A DNA stretch of 64,000 nucleotides from Petaurus breviceps papuanus (Eukaryota > Chordata > Mammalia > Diprotodontia > Petauridae), in assembly GCA_028583685.1 (NCBI GenBank), contig JAMXIF010000045.1, forward strand, positions 3,317,454 through 3,381,453, read 5' to 3'. Both the position numbers and the translations under genes were made by a program. Below are positions 10,661 through 21,903 of the stretch, in pieces. Position 1 is the stretch's first letter. The number at the start of each line of letters is the position of its first letter. The notes beneath the pieces are model-generated. The model saw only the letters and a list, made by a program, of their open reading frames with translations. It made no database searches and had not been told where the DNA came from.

Positions 10661-12050
10661 CTTTATAGAGATGGAAAAAAAATGTAACAAAATTCATTTG
10701 GAAGAGCAAACAGTCCAGAATAACAAGGGGATTAATGAACAGATATACTATGGGAGGTGGCCTAGTTATACCAGATTTTAAACTGTATTATAAAGCAGCA
10801 GTCATCAAGACTACTTGGTATTTGCTGAGGAATAGAGCAGTGGATCAGTGGAATAGATTAGGTACATGAGACACAGCAGTGAATGACAATTGGAATCTAC
10901 TGTTTGATAAACCCAAAGACCCCAGTTTTGGGAATGAGAACTCACCATTTCACAAAGACTGCTGGGAAAAATGGAATATAGTATGGAAGAAACTGGGCAT
11001 AGATCAATATCTTATACCATATACAAAAATCAAGCCTAAGTGGGTGTACCGTATAGGTGTAAATGCTCATACTGCAGTCTGGGAGAGCAAGGAGTACTTT
11101 ACCTCTCAGATTTATGGAGAAGAGACAGTTTATGACCAAACAGGAGCTAGAGAGAATTATGAAATGCAAAATGGATAGTATTGATTACATTAAATTGAAA
11201 AGTTTCTGAACAAATAAAGCCAACGTAACAAAGATTAAGAGGGAAGTGGAAGATTGGGAAAGAATTTGTACAACCAGTGTCTCTGATGAAGGCCTCATTC
11301 CTCAAATACATAGAGAACTGAATCAAGTTTATAAGAATACAAGTCATTCTGCAATTGATAAATGGTCAAAGGATATGAACATGCAGTTTTTAAAGGAAGA
11401 AATTAATGTTATCTATAAGTATATGAAAAAATGCTCTAGGGGTGGCTAGGTGGTGCAGTGAGTAAAGCGCCAGCCCTGGAGTCAGGAGGACCTGAGTTTG
11501 GTTCTGGTCTCAGACACATAACACCCACACAAAAAACCTAGCTGTGTAACCTTGGGCAAGTTACTTAACTCCAATTGCCCTCCAAAAGGCAAAAAAAAAA
11601 AAAAAGAAAAAATGGTCTCAATCACTATTGATTAGAGAAATGCAAATCAAAACAACTCTGAGGTACCACTTCTCACCAGATTGGCTAAGATGATGATACA
11701 GGAAAATGAAAAATGCTGGAGAGGATGTGGAAAAAAATGGACCACTAATGCATAGTTGTTAATTCATTCAACCATTCTGGAGAACAATCTGGAACTATAC
11801 CCAAATAGCTATGAGTAAGTCCATACCCTTTGAACCAGTAATACCACTTCTAGGTTGTATCCCAAAGAGATTATAAAATTGTAAAAGAATCCGCATGTAC
11901 AAAAATATTTATAGCAGCTCTTTTTGTGGTGGCAAAGAATTGGAAATCAAAGGGATGTGCATCAATCGGGGAATGGCCAAACAAGTTGTGGTATATGAAT
12001 TTAATGGAATATTATTTTGCTATAAAAATGAGGAGTGGATAGACTTCATA
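10661..12050 (+). pseudogene. L1-A ORF2 remnant, C-terminal part
   Basis: ORF2 resumes at TTTCTTTATAGAGATGG, the continuation of the L1 sequence seen in reverse in L1-B near 34.8 kb. Readable blocks include NDNWNLLFDKPKDPSFG (10880 onward), WEKWNIVWKKLGIDQYLIPYT and the cysteine-containing C-terminal region after the SINE (KCWRGCG-like context near 11711). The tail LMEYYFAIKN...EEWID lies near 12001-12045. A SINE splits it at 11438-11605 and several frame breaks are present. Confidence 0.85.
11438..11605 (+). mobile_element. tRNA-related SINE (common marsupial type) in L1-A ORF2
   Basis: The head GGGGTGGCTAGGTGGTGCAG is followed by the common CCCTGGAGTCAGGAGGACCT signature, ACCTTGGGCAAGTTACTTAA and an A-rich tail. 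Flanking repeats GAAAAAATGCTCT (11425-11437) and GAAAAAATGGTCT (11606-11618) are a 13-bp duplication with one mismatch. Confidence 0.93.
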
Positions 12051-12533
12051 ATAACCTGGAGAGACATATAAACTGATGTTGAATGAGAAGAGGAGAACCA
12101 GGAGAAATCTGTACACAATTACAGACACAATATATATGTGATGACTAACTTCAATAGACTGGGCTCCTCTCAGCAATGCAAGGTTATAAGACAGCTCCAA
12201 AAGACTCATGATGGAAAGAGATATCCATATCCACTCTGTAATGGAGTCTGAATGCAGACTGAAGCAAAATACTTGTTCTCCCTCTCTTTTTTTTGTTTCA
12301 TTTTTCTCATTGTTCACTCCATTGATTATAATCCTTCTTTACAACCTGACCAATGTTTATTGTGAAGGAATCTGTAGATCCTATATTTGATTGTATGCTG
12401 CCATGGGTGGGGGTGGAGAGGAGAGGAAGAGGAAGAAAATTTCAAACTCAAGGGATTGTGGAACTGAATATTGTAAACTAAAAGTAAATTGAAAAAAAAT
12501 TAAAAATAAAGTAATTTTCATTTGCTCCCCAAA
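12051..12533 (+). other. L1-A 3' UTR and A-rich tail
   Basis: After the ORF2 end comes a UTR with the phrases GAACCAGGAGAAATCTGTAC, GACTCATGATGGAAAGAGA and CCATGGGTGGGGGTGGAGAG, all found in reverse in the L1 tails at 20.8-21.2 kb and 33.2-33.6 kb. It ends in A-rich sequence before the downstream copy of the target duplication. Confidence 0.85.
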
Positions 12534-12547
12534 AAATATATCCTAGA

Positions 12548-13374
12548 CTTCTGAATATAGGGAATGAAAAAGGAATGGGAATAAAAAAAAGCAACAGATC
12601 ACCTTCAAAAAGATACTCTCTGTTTCAACAATGAATAACAAAATTCACAGAGCTAGAAAATAGGTCTTCAAATATAAAAGAAATGAAATTTGCATAACAC
12701 AAGATTATTGCATACCCATAAGGAAGTACAGATATGAATGGAATGGAATTATCTATTCTGAAAACAAAAACACAAAAATTTCCTCAATATGCAACCCAAC
12801 TCAACTTACCTTACAAACCTGAGCCTAATTATTGGTAAAAAAAAAAAAAAAGAGGACTGTTAAACAAAGGCATTGAAAACATTCTTTTAAACATATATAA
12901 GCAGACTATTTGACTTACAACCACCAAACATAACAAAATCAAGACAGAAAAAAATATTATTACTAAAAAAAAAAAAGTAATTCGATCCATAATCTTCTGT
13001 TTAGAAATGTATGTATGTGTATGTGTGTGTGAATGGGAGAGAAAGACAGAGGTAGGCAGACATGTAGAGACATACAGAGAGACAGATCTAATCTACAGGG
13101 TAAAATAACAAAAAAAAACAAAAAAAGGATCACATAAAGAGAAATAAATGTAACTGGAACTTAAGGAAATAGATGTCTACATGGAGGAGCAGAAACAAAG
13201 GACCATTTACTAAACTCCAACCTTTTTCCATATAAATCAGTGAATAAACAAAGAAAAATGAAGTGGAAAATGAGATGGTAATGCTTGATACAACCTTGCC
13301 ACATCTATGTTTTGAGTGAAGAAATAAGGATTCCTTTAGTCTCTTGTCAATAAGAAGAGGGTGCAAGAAAAAGG

Positions 13375-13376
<2 letters not shown>
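12548..13376. other. A-rich DNA, possibly ancient L1
   Basis: The strand is rich in A runs (12839-12853, 12965-12976) with a short TG repeat near 13010-13030. No intact frame. It lies between L1-A and the clear ancient L1 spacer, and may be the ORF1 part of that ancient element, but I could not confirm any motif. Confidence 0.3.
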
Positions 13377-13437
<61 letters not shown>

Positions 13438-13438
13438 G
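13377..13438. repeat. (GATA)15 microsatellite
   Basis: About 15 perfect GATA units. Translation gives only a Leu/Ser/Ile/Tyr-type repeat, so the frame crossing it is not coding. Confidence 0.97.
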
Positions 13439-13559
13439 AATTAATCTTAGAAAATGAAGGAAAGCATTGCAAACCAACTTCTGAAGGGCAACTCTGATAA
13501 GAGAAGAGATATTTGGCTGTTATAAGAAATGGAAAGGTGAAGATGGGTCTAATCTAGTA

Positions 13560-14362
13560 GTGAACTGGGTGACTATACTCTGAGAGCAATATTCTGATCC
13601 AAGGAGGGAATATGTGAGTTCCTAAGGGTAGGTAGAATCTAGAAAAGGGAGAGGGGAAAGGACAGAGAGATAAGATGGTATGATCACTGGGAATAGGAGT
13701 TATGGGAAAATAAGGATGTAGAACTAGACAACATGATTAAACCACATCATTACATCATTTATTTCAATATTTGGTATATCTAAGAGTGAGCTACAACAGA
13801 TAAAATAGAGACAATGGGACAAGAGCTAAAAGTGTAATTACATAATAATTGGTTAGAACAAGGAACGCAAAACTTATGCTTAAGAATAAAATTTTAGAAT
13901 AGACTAGAAGGAAAGAGAAAATAAGACAACCTAATAGCAAATATAAAATATTGAAAGGAAGGAGATGAATTAAGTATTTAACTGAAAGAAAAATAAAAGA
14001 GGTAAGAGGAAATGAATCAATAACTAAACAAAAGAAAAATGAAATAAAAAATTTAAGTAACAATTCCAAACTAAGGACAAATCTGGTGAATCAGAGGCAT
14101 GGAGGTGAGGGGGGAAAAGACCACATAAAAGTAGTTCTGTAAAATTAATTTAACAAAAATTTGGACAAATATTGAATTAAGAAAGCAAAGTGATAAAAAT
14201 GCAAACCAACTAAAATACAATGATATTAAATAAACAATGTAGTAATTTACAACATAACTTAATAACTTTAAATATGAATGGACTAAAAAATTCCAATAAC
14301 ATGAAATAAAGGGGCCAACAGAATTAGAAAATAATCCCTAATATTCCATTGTGTCAAAGAAA
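13560..14362 (+). mobile_element. Ancient L1 (L1-D), spacer and ORF2 start
   Basis: GATCCAAGGAGGGAATATG (near 13597) and the GGGAGAGGGGAAAGGACAG run resemble the L1 inter-ORF spacer. At about 14255-14280 the reading is ITLNMNGLKNSNNMK, a decayed form of the L1 ORF2 start (ITVNVNGMNSP...). The element breaks off at 14362 in a sequence equivalent to the CCLQETH region and resumes at 18085, after L1-E. It is heavily decayed and older than L1-A and L1-E. Confidence 0.6.
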
Positions 14363-15077
14363 AATATGGAGATGGCAGAGAAATTCAGGAATGCCATGAG
14401 CTCTCTCTGAAACTTCTCAGAACACCTTTAAATAATGCCCCCAAACAAATTCTGGAGCATCATATCCCACAAAAGGACAGAGTGAAATAATATTTCAGCC
14501 AAAACAATGTGGAAAGTCATCAAGAAATTTAGAGTGAGTGTTGAGTCCAGTTCAGCTTGCACCAGCACAGCCCTAGGCCCATAAAACAAAGAGCAGGCCT
14601 TGGGAGAATCAGCTACTGCTTCCAGACTTCTGAGTCAATAGATAAGATAGTAAAGGGGTAGAACAACTAGTCAGAATGAGATTACAGGTGTCTCTTTGCT
14701 GGCACTGAGGGCAGGACTCTGGTGCTTTGTCCATAATCAGATCTTGGTGACAGCCCTGTGTGGTAGTCCCCAGACAAGGAGGAGTAGTAACACACCAGAG
14801 TTTGCAGTGTCAGTGGAGCAAGAACCCTCATCATAATTTCAGGATAGAAAAGGGTCCTTGTGGTTGGTCACAGGTGAAAGCATAGGACGAGAGAGTACTA
14901 AACAGACCTCTCCTTAGATCATACCATCCTGGAAGAGGTGAAAACTTGCAGGTCACTATAAATAGCTCTGAAAACAGCTGCACAGAATCCCTGAAGCTTG
15001 GGATAGTTTACCCTCCATCCTGGAAGCAGAGCCCTACTTTAACAAATAGTTAAAAGTCAAGAAATAGATTGAGAAAA

Positions 15078-16385
15078 ATGAACAATCAACAGAAAAATAT
15101 TCTTCCAATAAATAACTACTATGGCAATAAGGAAAATCAAAACACACACTCAGAAGACAATAAAGTAAAAACTCCTACATCCAAACCCCCCAATAAAAAT
15201 ATGAATTGGTCTCAGAATATGAAAGAAGTCAAAAAATATTTTGAAAACCAATTAAGAGAGATAGAGGAAAAATGGGCAAGAGAAGGAGAGTCATGCACAA
15301 AACTCACAAAAAAAGAGTCAAAAGCTTGGTAAAAGATAAATAAAAAATATACTGAAGAAAATAACATCTGTGGGGGTGGCTAGGTAGTGCAGTAAATAGA
15401 GCACTGGCCCTGGAGTCAGGAGGACCTGAGTTCAAATCTGGCCTCATACACTTAACACAAAAACTATCCATGTGACCTTGGGCAAGTCACTTAACCCCAA
15501 TTGCCCTCCAAAAAATAAACAAACAAAAAAGAAAATAACATCTTTAAAACAGGGCTAGACCAAATGGTAAGAGAGGTACAAAAATCCAATGAGGAGAAGA
15601 ACTCCTTGAAAAGCCGAATTGGTCAAATGTAATAATATATAAGAAAGTTCACTGAATAGAAGAACTCATTAACAAGCAGAATTGGCCAAATCAGTTTGGT
15701 AAAAACTTCAGTGAAGCAAAAAAGTTCTTTAAAAAGTAGAAGTGGCCAAATGAAAAATGAGGAATAAAAGAATAAATAATTGCCTAAAAATTATTATTGA
15801 GAAAATGGTAGCTAATGAATTTATGAGAAATCAAGAAACACTAAAATCAAAGAATATAAAAATAGAAGACAATGTGAAATACCTCACTGGAGAAACAATT
15901 GACCCAGGAAATAGATCCGGGAAAGATAATTTAAAAATTATTGGACTACCTGAAAGACATGAAAAAAAAAGCAACAAATCAAAAACAAAAACCTAGGCAT
16001 CATCTTCCAAGAAATTATCAAGAAAAATCACCCTGATATTCTGGAACCAAAGGGCAAAACAGAAATTGAAAGAATTCACCAATCACCTCCTGAAAGAGAT
16101 TCCAAAATGAAAACTCCTAGTAATATTATAGCCAAATTCCAGGGCACCCAGGTGCAAGCAGGCAGAAAGAAACAATTAAAGTATCATGGAGTCTCAGGAT
16201 GATACAAGATTTAGTAACTTCTCCACTAAAGGATTGGAGGGTTTAGAGTAAGATATTCCAGAAGGCAAAGGAACTAGCATTATAACCATAAATCACCTAT
16301 TCAGCAAAACTGAGTATATCCTTCAGGGAGGAAAAATGGATATTTGATGAAATCTTGGTGAAAAGACCAGAGTTAAATGTGAAGG
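15078..16385 (+). pseudogene. L1-E ORF1 remnant
   Basis: The start MNNQQKNILPINNYYGNKEN is followed by KNMNWSQNMKEVKKYFENQL and REIEEKWAREG, a coiled-coil entry. A SINE splits the coil at 15370-15529. Downstream, a repeated motif of the form RVQNSNEEKNSLKS.IGQ recurs three times at 15560-15760. The central domain reads NVKYLTGETIDPGNRSGKDN and LKIIGLPERHE (about 15877-15960). The C-terminal domain (16090-16340) is frameshifted. The encoded protein was an L1 RNA-binding chaperone. Confidence 0.8.
15370..15529 (+). mobile_element. tRNA-related SINE in L1-E ORF1
   Basis: The head TGGGGGTGGCTAGGTAGTGC is followed by the common CCCTGGAGTCAGGAGGACCT signature and an A-rich tail. Perfect 14-bp flanks AGAAAATAACATCT lie at 15356-15369 and 15530-15543, so the insertion is fairly young. 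Confidence 0.95.
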
Positions 16386-17002
16386 GTAACATGGTAACCA
16401 GACCAAAGAGAAGTGTAACAAGGTAACCAGGAAAGGGAAATCATGAGAGATTTATTAAATTTAAGCTGTTTACATGACTACATTGGAAAATGATACTTCT
16501 AAGTGATAAGCAGTTCCTTATTAGAACTGTAATAAGGAGTACATATAGACAGAGGTTACTGGTATGAGTTGAATATGAAGGGATTTTATTTTAAATATAA
16601 AAATTAAGGGGTGAGAAAGAGGAATGACCTCGGAGAAAAGCAAAGGAAGAGGTAGAACTGGGTGAATTGTATCAAACAAAAGATGCAAGTAAATGCTTTC
16701 ATAGTGGAGGGTAAGATGAGGGAAGTGGGTATTAGTACATGAACTTTATTAAAAATGGAATTTGCTTTAAGAGGGAATAGCATACACACTCAGCTAGGTG
16801 TAGAAAGCTATTGTACTCTACTGCAAAGAAGGAGAAGGGAATAAGAGAAGGGGATAAAAGGTTATAAAAGGGAGGACATTGGAGGAGATGGTATTCACAA
16901 ACAAAATACTTTGAGGGGGGACAAGTTGAAAGGAGAGTGAGAATGGAATAAATGGGGAGAAATAGAATAGAGAGTAATACAGTTAGCAATCATAACTTGA
17001 AA

Positions 17003-17625
17003 TAAGTGAAGTTTTTTCTGATAAAGGCCTCATTTCTTAGATATATAGGGAACTGAGTCAAATGTATAAAAATAAAGCCATTCCACAATTGATAAATGAT
17101 TAAAAGACATGAAGTCAGTTTTTAGATAAAGAAATCAAACCTATCAATAGCCATATAAAATAATGTTCTAACTCACCATTGATTGGAGAAATTTAAATTA
17201 AAACAGTTCTGAAATACTACCTTCTATTTTTGGCTAATAAGACAGAAAAGGAAAATGACAAATGTTGGAGGGGGTGTGGAAAAAAGTGAGACATTAATGC
17301 TCTGTTTGTTGAGTTGTGAACTGATTCAACTATTCTGTAGAGCAATTTGGAACTATGAACAAAGGGCTATAAAACTATATATAACCTTTGATCCAGAAAT
17401 AGTACTACTAGCTCTGGGATACATCCCAGAAGAGATAAAACAAGAAGGTAAAGGACCTGTGTGTATAAAAATATTTATAGCAGCTCTTTTCTGGTGGCAA
17501 AGAATTTGAACTTGAGGGTATATTCATTAATTAGAGAATGAACAAAAATATTGTGTTTCATTATTGTGATGCAATACTATTGTGCTACAAGAAATAATCA
17601 AGTGGATGGTCTCAGAAAAAACCTG
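17003..17625 (+). pseudogene. L1-E ORF2 C-terminal remnant
   Basis: GATAAAGGCCTCATTTCTTA matches ORF2 of L1-A near 11285. The reading at 17255-17509 is MTNVGGGVEKSETLMLCLLS, then CELIQLFCRAIWNYEQRAIK and YIPEEIKQEGKGPVCIKIFI, clearly the L1 ORF2 C-terminus (compare CELIQPFCRAIWNYAERAI in L1-B). No reverse-transcriptase motif precedes it. Confidence 0.88.
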
Positions 17626-18084
17626 GAAAGACTTATATGAACTGATACAAATAGAAATGAATAGAACCAGGAGAACATTGTACACAGTTACAGCAATATT
17701 TTAAGATGATCAGCTGAGAATGATTTAGCTATTCTAAGCAATATGATAATCCAAGACAGCTCTGAAGAACTTATGATGAAAAAATGCTATCCATTCCCTG
17801 GGAAAGAACTGATGGTGTCTGAATAAAAATTGAAACATTTTTTAAACTTTATTTGTCTTGAGTTTTTTTTTTCCTTTTCTTGGTCTATGTTTTCTTTTGC
17901 AATATGACTTTTATGGAAACATGTTTTGCATGACTACACATGTAAAACCTATATCTAATTGCTTGCCTCTCAATGAGGTGTTTGGTGGTAGCAAGCAAAA
18001 GCATTTGGAACTCAAAATTTCAAAAAATCAATGTTAAAAATTATTTTTACATGTAATTGGGGAAAAACTAAACAATAAATAAAG

Positions 18085-19835
18085 AAAAAATAAATAAAAG
18101 AAACACATGCAAAAAGCAGAGTCATAAAATCAGAATGAGAAATTGGAACAAAATTTATTTTCAAAAAACAATCAACTTGGATAAAAAAGAACAGGAATTG
18201 GAATTATGCTTTCAAGCCAAACAAACATAAAGAAAATAGCACTAAAATTACACAAGAAAATCACATTATGCTTAATCATAATCAATACTTAATCATAATA
18301 AATATTAAGTATTTATGCATAAAATTTCAAAGAACCTAAATAAACAATGGAAAATGAGCCAAAGTATAATAATGACAGACTAAAAATAATTATAACATAT
18401 TTTAATTTTGATTTCTTCCATAGCTTGACAATTATTTAAAGAAAAAGATAAATAAAAGTCAAAGGAGAAAACTAAACAAACTTGGAGAATTTAGAGATAA
18501 AGGAATTTTGCTTTCTTCTTAATTGAAATGTATAAAAGAACATTCATACATCTCATTACCACATAGGACCTTGAAAAAACTAGTCCACCCTTTAATGTAT
18601 TGAAAAATTGCAAATAAATGTAAAGAGCCAGAGATTCTAAATGTCTTCTTTGTAGAAAAAAATACAATTAAAATTTGATAAAATGTATATGTATATACAT
18701 ATATATATATATTTATATTTGATAAAATTTAATAAAATATAAAACATATATCCTTAAATGGATTCCAGATCATAAAATTTTAGCTTTGGGATTGGTAAAT
18801 GATGGCCTATGAGCCAAATCTGTCTCATAATGTGTTAGTTTATTTTACTGCCCATGAGCTAAGAATGGTTTTTATGCTTTCAAATAAAACTTTATTTAAA
18901 AATGTAAAAGCTATTCTTAGCTTGGTTGTGGTCCATGCAAAAATAAGCAGTGGGTCTTATTTGTCTTATGTGCCATAGTTTACTAAACCTTCTTCTAAGC
19001 AAGGAATTAGAGAACAGAAGAAAGAAAAAATCAATAGCTGGGAAAAGACAATGATAATGCTAAGAAGACATATGCAAATTTCTAGGATAAAGTAAATATC
19101 CTCAGAGGGAAATTGATATTCCTAAAATAACACATTAAAAAAGTAGAAAAAAGAGAGGATTAATAAATTGAATAGGCTATTTAGAAAATTAGAAAGCCAA
19201 CAAACTGAATTATGAAAAAATGAAAAAAAAAAAACCTAAAATAAGTACAGAGTAGCAAATATTTTAAATTGAAGGAAAACATAGATAAAAAATAACAATG
19301 AAACAAAAATATAGACCTGATACACAAAACAAAAATAAATTTCAATGTAGAAAAAGCCATTAGCATAAACAATAAAAAGGAGGTAAGACATATAAAATAA
19401 AATATCAATATCAATATACAACAATCAAAAAATAATCCTCAGAAATTCTGATAAATGAAAAAAATAGTTTCAATATTCAAAAAAAGATGAAAAAATATTC
19501 AAATTAACTGAACAGCCAATATAATGTCAGGAAATGAAATTGAAGTGGCTATAAAGGAAATACCACAGAAAATAAACCTCTTTTCTGTATGAATTTACAA
19601 AAAAAAATCCTTAATTTGAAAGAATAATTAATATCTATTGTTATCAAAATGAAGAAAACAAGTTCTTTACCAAGGTAATATATTCTAATAGCTAAAGCAG
19701 GACAGAATCAAAGGAAGAAAAAAGAACTTTAGGTTGATGTCAGTAATGAATATATCAGCAGATATATTTTACGATATCTAAAATATCCTTATTAGAACAA
19801 TCTAGACAGTTAGTGAGGCCACACTTCATTAAAAG
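18085..19835 (+). mobile_element. Ancient L1 (L1-D), continuation of ORF2
   Basis: Reading resumes with an endonuclease-like RTGIGIMLSSQTN (about 18190-18230, compare VVAILISDK). It continues through KLESQQTEL (about 19187-19213) to RLMSVMNISADIFYDI (about 19732-19780), a decayed form of the reverse-transcriptase block [12 protein letters not shown]. It is disrupted throughout, is interrupted by a hAT-like element, and contains a TA-rich tract at 18680-18715. Confidence 0.65.
18793..18990. mobile_element. Old hAT/Charlie-like non-autonomous DNA transposon
   Basis: The ends GGTAAATGATGGCCTATGAG and, in reverse complement, TTTAGTAAACTATGGCACAT are imperfect inverted repeats. The interior has AATAAAACTTTATTTAAAAA and GAGCCAAATCTGTCTC, recalling an abundant mammalian hAT-type MITE whose ends read CGGCAAACTATGGCCC. 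Family assignment is by recollection, not search. Confidence 0.5.
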
Positions 19836-19839
19836 AGGA

Positions 19840-20110
19840 AAAGGAAATATTAAGTCCCTTCTATGTATGAGGCAGTATGTGGGCATGAAAATGTAGTGTC
19901 CCAAATGAAATAATAAGAGAATTATTTCATTTTACTTTTTCAATGACCCTAGGAGGTAGGTGTTATTATTATATTCATTTTACAGTTGAAGAAACAGGCA
20001 GGCAGAGGTTAAGTGATTTTCCTAGTGTTATATGGCAATTAAGTGTCTGAGGCTGGATTTGAAATAAGGTCTTCTTGACTGCAGGGCCAGCATGCTATCC
20101 ATTGTACCAA
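19840..20110 (-). mobile_element. MIR/THER1-type SINE
   Basis: In the reverse complement the core reads as a typical tRNA-core SINE: TTCAAATC-like box, a GCCATATAACACTAGGAAAA-type stretch, then CCTCTGCC... and AATGAATATAATAATAACAC. It is strongly decayed. Confidence 0.75.
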
Positions 20111-20818
20111 TGAAAATGACATAAGTATGTTTTTGCAAATGATGGCATACAGGAGAACACAGTTTTATAGTCAAATGATGGAATGACAGGCATAGAAATA
20201 TAATATTCTATTGTGCTTATAGATGGTTGGATATGAAAAACAAATAAAACAAAAATCTGATGGAGTAGAGAAAGATGCCTAATTTCAGTGGATACTACTT
20301 CAAAATGATACCTTCCATAGATATTAAAATTTTATGATATTCCATAAATGGTTTAAGAAAGGGAGCCATTTTGATGAAATTTTGTCTAATATCTGGAATG
20401 GAATAAGACAAAGAGAAATATACTTCCCAGGAGTGTTTGCTTTTTTCTTAAAGCATGGCATTTCTAGCATAGGACTCAAGATTAAGGAAGGTTTCCCTAT
20501 AGATGAGGAGGTTCTGCAGATGTCCTTATTTGTAAATTAAATTTTTCTGATGGCCCCATGCCCTTTGAACACTGCCAAGTCTTCTAAATGAGGTCCACAA
20601 TCTTTCAAAAGAATTTGGCCCGCTATTCAATACTCATGATCAAAAAGAAATTGAATGGATGAAGACTGCCTCACATCCACACAATGCTATACTTTCATAT
20701 ATTCAGTCCATAAAGCTTGTCCATTGGTGCATATGTCTTGGACAGAAACTACAAATGACATTTGTCCAGAATTGAGTGGACAGAGAATGAATTGGATTGC
20801 ATTTAGGAGACTGTAAAA
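20111..20818. other. Anonymous DNA, nothing recognised
   Basis: No repeat or gene is recognised. The 68-residue frame at 20334-20540 has no family features and no supporting splice context that I could see. Confidence 0.5.
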
Positions 20819-20828
20819 TGCTTTTTAT

Positions 20829-21251
20829 TTTTAATTTTTTTAAATTAGTTTGTTTATTTTTAGTTTACATGATTCAATTCCAAAATTCCTTGAGTTTCAC
20901 ATTTTGTCCACCTCCCTCCTGTCCCCCTCCTCCCCGTGGTGGCATATAGTCAATTATAGGATCTGTAGATACTTTCACATTATACATTAGTCAGATTATA
21001 AAGACGAATTGTATCAGATGGAATGAAAAATGGTAAAGAGGAAATAAAACCAAACAAGAAAAGGAAAAAGATCAGGTATTTTGCTTCCATCTGGATATAA
21101 ACTCAGTTCTTTCTAGTTCTTTCTCTGGATGCACATATTTTTCTCCATCATGAGTCTTTTGGGATTGACTTATATCATTGCATTGCTGAGAAGAGTCCAG
21201 TCTATCAAAGTTGGTTATCACACATACGTTGTGTCTGTAATTGTTGTACAG
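20829..21251 (-). mobile_element. L1-F: 5'-truncated L1, 3' UTR only
   Basis: In reverse this is an L1 3' UTR very close to the tail of L1-B at 33.2-33.55 kb. It shares CTCCATCATGAGTCTTTTGG, TGAGAAGAGTCCAGTCTATC and TTCCTTGAGTTTCA. It starts with the T-rich poly(A) complement at 20829. A 10-bp duplication TGCTTTTTAT lies at 20819-20828 and 21252-21261. It is a typical dead-on-arrival truncated insertion. Confidence 0.92.
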
Positions 21252-21261
21252 TGCTTTTTAT

Positions 21262-21574
21262 AACCGAACCTTTTCTTTCAATAACAGCCCATGTGTTTAC
21301 AATCAATATTTTTGTAGTGATAGTGCATAGCTGCAAGTCCTGGAATGTCTCCTGTGTGAAAGATTAAAATGGTGGGCTATTCAAGGATCAATGGACAGGC
21401 TCAGTACAAGCATAAGTCAAATATGTGATGTGATCTGTATTAACTGGGTGCTACCTCATATGTGGGATCCCTCAGAGCTCTTCCACCACTGGCATTTCAT
21501 AAATCAGCATTCACTCAGAACAACTCATTATTGTCTCTTGATTTGTTTCTTTTGTGAAACCAGAGGACATAGAT
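21262..21574. other. Anonymous DNA, nothing recognised
   Basis: I see no repeat and no supported gene. The 65-residue frame at 21391-21588 has no recognisable features. Confidence 0.45.
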
Positions 21575-21805
21575 GCCAGAGGCAGTGAGGTCAAGCTATA
21601 GACAGAGAAGACATGGATTTAGAAAGACCCAAATTAAAATCTAGACTCAGACATTTTTTAAACATGTGACCCTGGGCAAGATACGTGTCACTTTCTGTCT
21701 CAGTTTCGTAATCTGTAAAATGGGGATAATAATAGCACTTACTTGTAAAGATCAAATGAGATAATATAATAAACACTTTGCTAACTTAAAGTACTATATA
21801 AATCA
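21575..21805 (+). mobile_element. MIR/THER1-type SINE
   Basis: The order of ATGTGACCCTGGGCAAGATA, CTCAGTTTCGTAATCTGTAA, AATGGGGATAATAATAGCAC and AAAGTACTATATAAATC is the MIR core and tail. Decayed. Confidence 0.85.
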
Positions 21806-21888
21806 TAACAGTTTTATCATTATTATTATTACCAGACGATTAGAGATCAGAACAAATTAAGTGACAAGAACCTGTCTCCCCCTGCTCT

Positions 21889-21903
21889 CCCCCCCCCCCC
21901 CCC
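21889..21903. repeat. Poly-C run of 15
   Basis: An uninterrupted run of 15 C follows a C-rich stretch. It is likely length-variable and error-prone in sequencing. Confidence 0.95.

Larger units (their letters stand above)
1906..12533 (+). mobile_element. L1-A: full-length, decayed L1 (composite with nested insertions)
   Basis: A full L1 can be followed in order: 5' UTR, ORF1, a long spacer, ORF2 and a 3' UTR with an A-rich end. Flanking 14-base sequences AAATATGCCCTAGA (1892-1905) and AAATATATCCTAGA (12534-12547) match at 12 of 14 positions and fit an aged target-site duplication, so everything between is one insertion plus later passengers. The 5' UTR is homologous to the right end of L1-B at 33.2-40.0 kb. 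Passengers are a half-L1-like element (7192-10649, - strand) and a SINE (11438-11605). Without them L1-A is about 7.0 kb. Both ORFs are broken many times, so it cannot be autonomous. Confidence 0.9.
14363..18084 (+). mobile_element. L1-E: L1 with an internal deletion of almost all of ORF2
   Basis: L1-E has a 5' UTR from about 14363 (ATATGGAGATGGCAGAGAA), ORF1 (15078 to about 16385), a spacer of about 0.6 kb, then an abrupt switch at about 17003 to ORF2 C-terminal sequence (17003-17625) and the 3' UTR to 18084 with an A-rich end. The endonuclease and reverse transcriptase domains, about 3 kb, are missing. The ancient L1-D on either side resumes in register (ORF2 codons for QKKHMQ at 18090), so L1-E inserted into L1-D. 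Its 5' UTR differs from that of L1-A and L1-B, pointing to a different L1 subfamily. Confidence 0.8.

Noticed and set aside
11438-11520. Possible tRNA gene with A- and B-box-like sequences
   Set aside because: The head belongs to a SINE flanked by a target duplication; no complete cloverleaf was seen. The same applies to the other SINE heads.
13377-13438. Regular short repeats that might suggest a CRISPR-like array
   Set aside because: It is a tetranucleotide microsatellite without spacers, in a mammalian sequence.
13130-13477. 115-residue frame with a SIYL repeat
   Set aside because: It crosses the GATA microsatellite.
20334-20540. 68-residue frame at 20.3 kb as a possible exon
   Set aside because: No recognised motif and no supporting splice context by eye; too short to judge.
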